NCBI GenBank assembly: GCA_027579435.1
Contig: JANBPK010000923.1
Location: 100,013-164,012 of the forward strand
Length of the DNA stretch: 64,000 bases
Source: Candolleomyces eurysporus
Lineage: Eukaryota; Basidiomycota; Agaricomycetes; Agaricales; Psathyrellaceae
Direction of reading: 5' to 3'
The translations under genes were made by a program, and so were the position numbers. Below are positions 56,830-64,000 of this stretch, one piece after another; the first letter of the stretch is position 1; every line of letters begins with the position of its first letter. Under the pieces are notes generated by a model that was given only the letters and a program-made list of their open reading frames with translations, had not been told where the DNA came from and ran no database searches.

Positions 56830-58430
56830 ACCCCGATCAAAGGTGGGATGGCTATGTGTTACTTTGTATTCAAACTCATTTTCCTACAAGCCCTTGAGGC
56901 TCACATAGCCGCTGAAGCTTTTCGGGGTTTCGCTGTGTGTGGCGCCCCTGAATTCTGGCTTGAGATCACTGGCGGGTCCGCCGTTCAGGACGAGCCCATC
57001 AGCTGGATTCTCTTCGAACACGTAGACATTCGGCCAAAACCTGTTCAATGGGTTGTGGGGTCAGCAGGTACTGGGAATACCGCCATTCTAGGCTCAGTCA
57101 CTCGGGATTGCCAAAAACAGCGAATTTGCTCGCGGCAACATTCNTTTTTTGTCTGCGCTCACCTGCAACAAAAGCACCCTCATACCTACGTTCGCTTAAC
57201 AACTTGTCAAACATCCCAACCTCCCTCGCCTCAGAGCAAGCATACTTTCTGCAATTGAACGATGCCCCTCAGTTTGCGATTTGACGGTAGAAAACCAACT
57301 TGCTTCCCTTAATTTGACGCCTCTCCGCTAGGAGTCGCAAAGCGATCGCTCCAACTGGACGAAGGTTATCATGATCGATGGTCTCAACGAGCGCAGATCT
57401 GATACACGTGGTGGTGGTAACATTGTCGAGAGTCTCACCAACGACGCCGACCAGAACGAGATACTTCGAGCCATCCTCACAGCCGTTACTGATCCCACCT
57501 TCCCCTTCAAGATCATCCTCGCTTGCCGTCCTGATCCCACAATACGCCAATTCTTCAACGTCCCGGCGAGGGATCTGACCGCTGAACTTGATTTCGACAA
57601 CATAAAAGCTCGGAAGAAGCTGTGGCCCTCTTTTTTGAGACCAAGTTTGAGCGGATACGCCACACCCATTTAATCGACGCGTCGTGGCCCCCAAGGCATG
57701 TTGCGACAAAGTTGACGGCCAATGGCTCCCCCGGTCGNTTTTTTCTACGCTGAGACAGTCATGCGATGCATCGAAGGGTCACCTTTAGCGCCTCAAAAGG
57801 CACTCGAGGCTATTCTCGAAAGTGCACTAACCATCAACTTAAACCCCATCCATCCATTCTCTCAAATGGATGCCCTATACGTTTCTATCCTACAATCCAG
57901 TCCCAACTCATCCAAAGCCGCGATATGGCTCTCGTTGATACGTTCACTCAACCATGCCCGTTATTCCTCTGGCCCAGAGAGGTCATCTCGAGCATTCGTG
58001 CTAAAACGGTTCTTAGAATCAGCTCCAGGGGAAGCGGACGATCTATTGCGGAACCTTCGCCCGCTTGTTAAAACTCCGGGTAGCGAGAACAGAAAGACAG
58101 CATACTCGTTCTACCACAAATCATTATTCGAGTTCCTCGAGGACAGCAAACGATCCGGACCACTCAACGTCTCGTTCGTGCATCGACACAAGTTGTATAA
58201 TGCGAAGTATCTCGAAGTTTGCAAAAGTACGCTTGAGTTCTTCTACCAATACTTTTCCCAATGATAATACTTATACTTACGAGTTTCGTCTAGACAAGGG
58301 TTTCCCCCAGGCTTCACCTGCGGAGCAAGACGAGCTACTGGACTATTTCGTCGATTTGGACCCTTCTTTTGAAGGTGGTTTGCTTTACTCTGGGGACGCG
58401 CACCTCCAGTGCGATGCCGATTGGTAGGTC
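56830..58430 (+). pseudogene. NACHT/NWD2-like NTPase gene, broken
   Basis: Order of fragments follows Agaricomycete NACHT proteins: PVQWVVGSAGTGNTAILGSV (P-loop region, about 57,034), FFVCAHLQQK / FFCLRSPATK at about 57,145-57,180 with an N beside a T run, MIDGLNERR (Walker B-like, about 57,371), FKIILACRPDPTIRQFF (sensor-like, about 57,510), FFYAETVMRCIEG (about 57,740), FSQMDALYVSILQSS (about 57,864) and YSFYHKSLFEFLEDSKRSGP (about 58,100). In the P-loop the catalytic lysine position is asparagine (GTGNT instead of GTGKT). A one-base change in the A run at about 57,606 breaks the frame between DFDN and ALFFETKFERIRHTH. I call it a pseudogene because both lesions coincide with loss of clear N-terminal exons. 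Intact relatives are candidate fungal NLR-type immune or incompatibility proteins. Confidence 0.78.
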
Positions 58431-59579
58431 AAATCGTTCATCACTAAACAGAAGCACCTAAAGATTCGGATGGCGTTTCTCTGGGCCCATAAAAAGGTGC
58501 GCCGCTAGCTATACCCGCCGAAAGGTACGACCAACCTTAATGTGTGCGACAGTGTACCTGGTACCGTTGCACCCCCACCTGTTCGCTTTGGCGGAACGCC
58601 GTACTCCGCTGTTGCGTCTCCGCAGGATGGGCTGTTCCGACCAGGGTCTGGTTAATCCGAGACAGATTCCGTCATTGCACCCAACTTGCTGATAAGTACT
58701 TCTCACCGGCGGAAACTGGACTCGAGAGGGGAAGGTAAACAGTGTGCTTGTCCATCGCCGGTGCACCTGTGTCAGCTTGTGGACTACGATTGGCAAGAGA
58801 TAGTGCATGCTATTTGACATTTTTATCTGTATAGTTACATTCGGTTTCGCGTAGGACTCTTTGATTCCATTGGCGTCGGCTGGTCGGTAGAAAGATTTAC
58901 AACTGGAATTTCATCTCCCATACCCTAGAGAAAGACTACCCCTTGATTTGTCCGTTGGGCGTTCGGCTGAGTATGATAATAAAAGTGTTTGGTGTTTGCA
59001 AATCTTTTCTTCTAGTTCCTGGAGCTGCCAAAGCATGGAATTCATGGAATTTCTTGACAGCTGGGACTTTAAGAGGCGTCAGCCCTGCATAGCTAGAGAA
59101 TGGATGAGAGAAATTGGGATCGTGCCAACCCATCGTCATGGTTAAACCGAAAGATGAACAAGGACAAACTTCCCATACAACCGACAACTGATACAAACAC
59201 GGCACGTAAATTGTGGCGGCCGCCCAGTTTCGTCCTCCCCACAACCTCCTATCGCGGTCCTTCTCTGCCTATCCCTTATGTGGATCATGAAGACTTTTAG
59301 GAAGGTAAAACAAGGCCAATAAAGAATGTCAAGGTGGAGTTCGATGCTGTCAAGGCGAATGCAGAAAGCGCTCCTGACGGGATAGGCTGGTGAAGCTCTT
59401 ATTCGAGCCGATGGCAGCTTCGATTCACACTAAATTTTTCTAGGCAAACTTTAGAGTCGTAGTTGAGCAGTGGGGATTGACCTGAAATTGTCCCCAACGG
59501 ATTTTCATGCATAGTAGGACCGGGGTCAGGCTCACTCACTGATTCGGGTTCAAGCGAACTGCGAACCATCACCTACATC
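58431..59579. other. Intergenic region, partly matching TM2/TM3 upstream DNA
   Basis: From about 59,290 it resembles the DNA upstream of TM2 (45,280-45,560) and TM3 (49,650-49,930): an AGAGTCG.AGTTGAGCAGT stretch and GAAA..GTCCC.CAACGGA. At about 59,567 it jumps from this upstream DNA directly into the end of TM exon 1. Left part: no supported gene. Confidence 0.5.
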
Positions 59580-60570
59580 CCTCCGGCAACATTTCTTTCG
59601 CCTTCAAAGGCAAGTCAGCTCCTTGTCCCCGGCAAATTGTCCTTTCTAACGTTGAAATGTCTGGGATAGGCTCCTAATACGCTGTGGTGTATGGCCTCGT
59701 GGGGATGATCGGCCTTACTAGCTTCGAGGCCCAACCTATCTGGGAATGCTCCATTGACTATGAAAGCGTTGGAACACCGACCACGATCTATACACATTGG
59801 AATAGGCAGATACCCGCGAATTCGATAAACTTGATTCGCCTGAAGCCCACACCTTAGCGATACATACAACGAGTAGCCAACTGCTCTTTTGAGTCCACTA
59901 CATTGGGGACATACCCTCCTCGACAGTCGATATCGCCGGCGTATTCGTCCCAATCAAACACGACGACCACTTCCTGTTTTATGACGAAACATGGCAGCTA
60001 TCGGATTCTGGTGCTAAATCGACTTCCACAATCGGAACGACAGTTAATGCATCTAATATAGGTAATTTTCCGCCATTCAATGACTCGACCCTGTTCTGAC
60101 CTTTTCTTAGGAACTGAGGCGATGTGGTATGGAGCGATTCTTTTTGAGGCTCCTTGTATTCTGTCAACGGGTGCCTAATCCATTGACGGACTGCCCACAA
60201 CCACATTCCCGAGCGGGCGTACTCCCGCTACCAGAGTTAACCCGTCACCTCTTCTCAACTTTTCTTTCATACAGCCGTTTTTCCATTGGGCGAACGCGGC
60301 ATCAGTGTCACGTATACCAGGAGCGGGATACCGCTCACTTTCGATCTCCTCGTGATCCGCAGTTTCAGAATGCAAACCACAACCATCGACTCGATCAAGC
60401 CCAGCCCTTCCCATCCCGTTTCAGCCTCATTCACGGCCTCGAGGATAGTCGGTCGCTCAACGTTCATCTGTCGAGGTATTCTTCGTAGAGGTAACCTAAT
60501 TTGAAGGCGCCTTTAGACTCGAAATCGGTTTCGTCGCCGGCTGCGGACGATAGTTCTATTTCGCTCTAGG
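59567..60570 (+). pseudogene. TM4: decayed copy of the TM2/TM3 gene
   Basis: Aligns with TM2/TM3 from the end of exon 1 (CGGCAACATTTCTTTCGCCTTC) through WECSIDYESVGTP, the ACACATTGGAATAGGCAGA region, HDDHFLFYDETWQLSDSGAK and SLNVHLSRYSS. The promoter and nearly all of exon 1 are missing and there are internal stops (for example at the WVDY equivalent, where a TGA replaces TGG at about 59,890). The TM helix segment is deleted. It sits where the TM gene stands in the 50-55 kb unit, directly before coiled-coil gene 2. Confidence 0.85.
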
Positions 60571-60930
60571 ACTTTCGATTTCTGTTTCAGTCTCTCGCTT
60601 GCAGGTTCCGATGTATATTATATTCATGGCATAGCTCCCCCCCCCAATGTACTGATTGATAAAGGTTATTAGGACGTTTTCTTCAAGTGTCAATCTTGAG
60701 TGCCTTGAACTTGAATCGACTTCTTATTAATGGATTAGCCTTTGGTTCCCCTGGGCTGGAGCGCCTACCTCTTACTGCTGGGCGCCTACCCTGCGATATA
60801 AACTTCCGTAACGGTATGTCCGCCTTTTCCACGAGCCTTTTCTCTTTCCCCTACCTCAGAACGTCGACTCACTGCCTCTACAACCCTGCCCCCGACCCAG
60901 ACCGACTACAGTGGCACTACATCATCGGCG

Positions 60931-62671
60931 ATGATAGATCGAGACCCATCGGCGTCCACTTCGACGACGGAGTTGTCAGTATGTTCATTTTATATGCAGC
61001 TATCGGTGATGGGACTGATCCACCGTCAGGCAGGACAGCAGTACACCACTAAGAGTGCAAGTTTTCGAAAACGCAAGTGGGGTTCAGGCAGAGTCGGTGA
61101 ACGTTCGAGCGAGCGAGAACTGCTTTCGAAACACCGGAACGGTGACTATCAATCACATCTACGAGGTAGGTCTGTCGCATTCGTTTTCCACCTCGAGGGC
61201 TCTGACTGCTACGACCAGACTCCTCCATATCGACGGACCGGGATCCAACCGCGGGCTCGAGAGGAGCTTCTGGACGAACGAGAACAGCGATTACAGGAAG
61301 ATCCCCAGAGTCCGAGAAGCGATATCGAGGAACGAGAGAAGAGGGTAGCAGAAAGGGAAGAGCATCTAGCTCGAGAACTGGCAGAGCTTGAGGTAAATTT
61401 AAACCATTGTTTCCCCTTTCGCTTGATTTAATTAATATACCACTGCTCGAAACTCAGGCGCTGAAGAAGAAGCTCAACACCAGAGACGCCGAGAATTTAC
61501 GTCGAGAGGAAGATCTCCGGGACCTAAAGGAGCATCTTGAACACAAGGAAGGCGATTTAAACGACAGAGCACGCCGTCTGAGCCAAATGGAAGAGGATTT
61601 CTGGTCCAGAGAGCAGGGGTGGCGGCGGCTCCATCCTGGTTGTCGGTGTTCCTTTCGTGTGTACCTTTTCAGTCATGGATGAACGAGCTGACCAAAGGAC
61701 TCTGAGCAGCAACTGCATTACTGATGGGAGGCTTCGGGTTTCCGGAGGCGCAAGGCATAGAATACATGGTGGAAAATTTTGATTTCTCCCAGGTCAGGTT
61801 GTTCATTTTGTTGAATTCCGCAGAATCAAAGATTAACTTTAGTGAAGGTCCTATGCGCAAACCCACTCATCGTTCAGCTTGCTCCCCTATGCGGGAAACT
61901 GAACGAAGATTGGTTGGATGAGCTGCAAGAAAACGTCAAAATTGGGATTTACGTCACTCTTCGCCTTCTGGAGAATGAGCGATCTAGAAGCAAGCTCACA
62001 TGGAAGTACCTTTCGGAGCGGCTACATCAAGCTGCTCATTTGAGATGTAGTGAAGAGCCAAGTGTATCCTCTGAAGAGCTGTTTGTAGTCAAGGGCAAAG
62101 CACCCGAGAGGGGTCTGCTTCGAGAGGTACGTCACCATCTTTATGGGTTGCAGGACGTGTTTGAATCCTCTTTCTCCGACTGTAACATTATAGTGGCTTC
62201 AAATTCTCCTCGAAAAAGACAACGTACACGAAGCCACTTCAAAGGTGCTCTTAGCTCCTGATTGCGGCTTGGAAAAATTTGTGGGAAACAAACGAAGGTC
62301 CAACCAATCTCCAGGCAAGTGTCTCATCGACGTTACCTTTCTTCGATTTCCAACTGCAACTTGTCCGTGCTTCAAGGTAGGTAAGGCATACTGTCGGAAT
62401 ATATCCGAATAACACTATGGCGCTCATCGTGGTACTGTAGCTCTGCCGCGCAACTCTTCACGCTCAAGAGTGGGGATCTGGTGAATCGTTGTTATCGACA
62501 AGGCTAACTGCTGGTAAGTTTCTCTCTGCGTCATCTTTTCAGAGCGGATCTGATTAGCGAAATGAAGAATATGCTGTTAACACCTTTTCGTTCCGGGACA
62601 AGGTCTTGCAAAAAGTTCCTCAGGAGAAGAGAAGTGCTGCGCTGCAACATGCAACGCATCTGCTGAGATAT
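60931..62671 (+). CDS. Coiled-coil protein 2, unknown function
   Basis: Paralog of the gene at 52,049. Start ATG gives MIDRDPSASTSTTEL. Next come VQVFENASGVQAESVNV and RASENCFRNTGTVTINH, the coiled coil (REELLDEREQRLQEDPQSP, EEREKRVAEREEHLAREL, RREEDLRDLKEHLEHKEGD), FGFPEAQGIEYMVENFDFS, NPLIVQLAPLCGKL, NVKIGIYVTLRLLENE, LSERLHQAAHLRCSEEPS, NVHEATSKVL, GKCLIDVTFLRFPT and a short C-terminal exon ending at 62671. It has an intron at 61639-61709 that copy 1 lacks. The strong retention of the globular parts between diverged copies argues for function. No known domain is recognised. The copy-1 entry describes the shared exon layout. Confidence 0.7.
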
Positions 62672-63015
62672 TGAGTAGAAATTGTCAATGCTTTCGTAAA
62701 AATACACCGTACTATGCAAAATAAGTTACGACACAATGCGTCAGTCAAGTATGCAAGAAATTTGAGATAATTCTATGCAAGTGAGGCCACTTGTTGGTTA
62801 TATTATATGAATGCGTTTGTCGTGAGAGTGCAGGGAAACATGTTATCTTCATCATTGACTTGCTTTGTAATGGGCATATAAACTTCGAACCCTGTTAACC
62901 CAGTGCCTGCGCTTGACTACAATGGGTTGCAAGCCAATCTCGCCCTGGAACGTATATAGAGGACTTGTAGGCTGCGGAGAGTGAGGTGAGATTGCGCCGA
63001 ACTATCTTCGACAGA
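62672..63015. other. Intergenic region between convergent genes
   Basis: Spacer between coiled-coil gene 2 and unknown gene copy 2, holding both 3' flanks. The motif CGTATATAGAGGACTTGTA at 62,951 matches CATATATAGAGGAGTTGTA at 54,436 near the 3' end of copy 1. No supported gene. Confidence 0.5.
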
Positions 63016-63847
63016 TCAGAGATACGCACTTCCGGTCACAGTCCAATTATCCGGGGGGTTGCCCTTGCGCTTGAACTCGACAGAAACAACCAAAAAAAAG
63101 GCGGGACACCTGCAGCAGAGGTCAAGATTGGAGGGTGAGTGGCATCTCCGTGTGGTACACACCTTGATGTAAGGGCGTTCGAGGTCGATGTATAGCAGGG
63201 TACTGACATCCAAGAATGTGATTTCCTGGGCCTTCACACAGCCACCGTCAGAGGAGGCTCCCGCACCGATGCTGTGATCGAAATTTCCTAGAGGCCTCAC
63301 CAGAAGCCTTGGGACAGCCTTCAAGTCAAACGAAAGGTCGCGAAGAACATCATGATCACGAATGATTTGCTTCAACTACATCACGTCAGTAATATGCCAA
63401 AGTACGTCGAAGCCAACATATACTCACACGAGCCTCGACGTCCCCTACTCGATGTCGCTGACGAGACGACAATTCGATGCATCTGTCTGCGCCCTCATCG
63501 CTCCTTGTGCTGACATGGAGGGCCGGGCAGTCGTTCAAAATTTGTTTCATCGTCTCCGAGCAGAGTGATTCCAGCCCATGGTTGTCTCGACGGTCTTTCA
63601 GCGAGGAGATAGCCGGGGCTATCACCTGTTGCAGCTGGTCTTCCATGTATTGCGCGCTAGGGACGGTTGGCTGACCGGATCCATGAGCACTACCAGATCG
63701 GATACCCCCTGAAATCCGGCCGCTACCCAAGGGGAGATCGGATTCGGAGACATAGGGCAAAGAACGCTGAGAGCCAAGGAGGCGGAGGAGACCCCGCCAA
63801 CACTCGGAAACCCAATCTCCAACCTCTTCCGGAATTGCTGATGGCAT
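63016..63847 (-). CDS. Unknown protein, copy 2, converging on coiled-coil gene 2
   Basis: Three exons, with ATG at 63847 (MPSAIPEEVGDWVSECW) chosen as the first ATG in the conserved frame; the true start may lie further upstream. Conserved with copy 1: GQPTVPSAQYMEDQLQQV, AISSLKDRRDNHGLESL, MKQILNDCPAL. Exon 2 has LKQIIRDHDVLRDLSFD and LYIDLERPYIKV. Exon 3 starts VVSVEFKRKGN and ends GSAYL at 63016, giving a shorter C-terminus than copy 1. No family recognised. An N at 63972 lies upstream of this gene near the window end. Confidence 0.6.
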
Positions 63848-64000
63848 TGACCTCAAGCGTATATGAGTTGATGTGGTTCGAAGGCAAGCGAGACCTTTGT
63901 CATTAAGGTAGCCTTCGTACGTTATCGCAAATAGAATGAAGGGAAGGGGTGAACGAGGGAGGGTCGTGCGANGGGGGTGAGAAGGGTTGACGAGGGGGGT
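63848..64000. other. Right window edge
   Basis: G/A-rich stretch with an N at 63972. It may contain the first exon or promoter of the unknown gene copy 2. Nothing is recognised. Confidence 0.3.

Overview
The window is nuclear DNA from a filamentous basidiomycete, almost certainly an Agaricomycete. The evidence is dense short (50-70 bp) GT-AG introns and gene families typical of that class: a BCS1-like AAA ATPase with a long acidic tail, a DUF6533 membrane protein, F-box/LRR-like proteins, an NWD2-type NACHT relic and AIG1-like GTPases. The species cannot be named from the sequence. Sixteen N bases are present, nearly all next to homopolymers, so some apparent frameshifts may be assembly errors.

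Layout. Positions 1-11,200 hold ordinary single-copy genes: the BCS1-like AAA ATPase (minus), about 3 kb with no recognisable gene, the DUF6533 protein (minus), and RNase H2 subunit C (plus). Positions 11,600-13,000 hold a decayed F-box-like gene. From 13,800 to the right end the DNA is an accessory island built by repeated segmental duplication. It contains (i) single-pass membrane proteins with a conserved ectodomain (TM1-TM3 plus the relic TM4); (ii) two intact F-box paralogs, one decayed third copy, and the flanking DNA that duplicated with them; (iii) five GTPase/coiled-coil genes (A-E), all on the minus strand, plus two relics; (iv) two copies of a unit made of a TM gene, a coiled-coil gene on plus and an unknown gene converging on it from minus; (v) a broken NACHT/NWD2-like gene. 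A 1,152-bp non-autonomous Ty3/gypsy-type LTR element with identical 195-bp LTRs and a perfect 5-bp target duplication lies upstream of F-box copy 1. A paralogous flank at about 31,480 preserves the empty site.

How the genes may work together. The first 11 kb is housekeeping. In the island, the lineage-specific families (membrane proteins with variable ectodomains, GTPases fused to coiled coils of variable repeat number, a NACHT relic, F-box proteins) and their birth-and-death pattern resemble a fast-evolving recognition or innate-immunity-like locus. That function is inference. What the sequence shows is the family architecture, the 42/35-residue coiled-coil repeats, the duplicated upstream modules and the duplication breakpoints.
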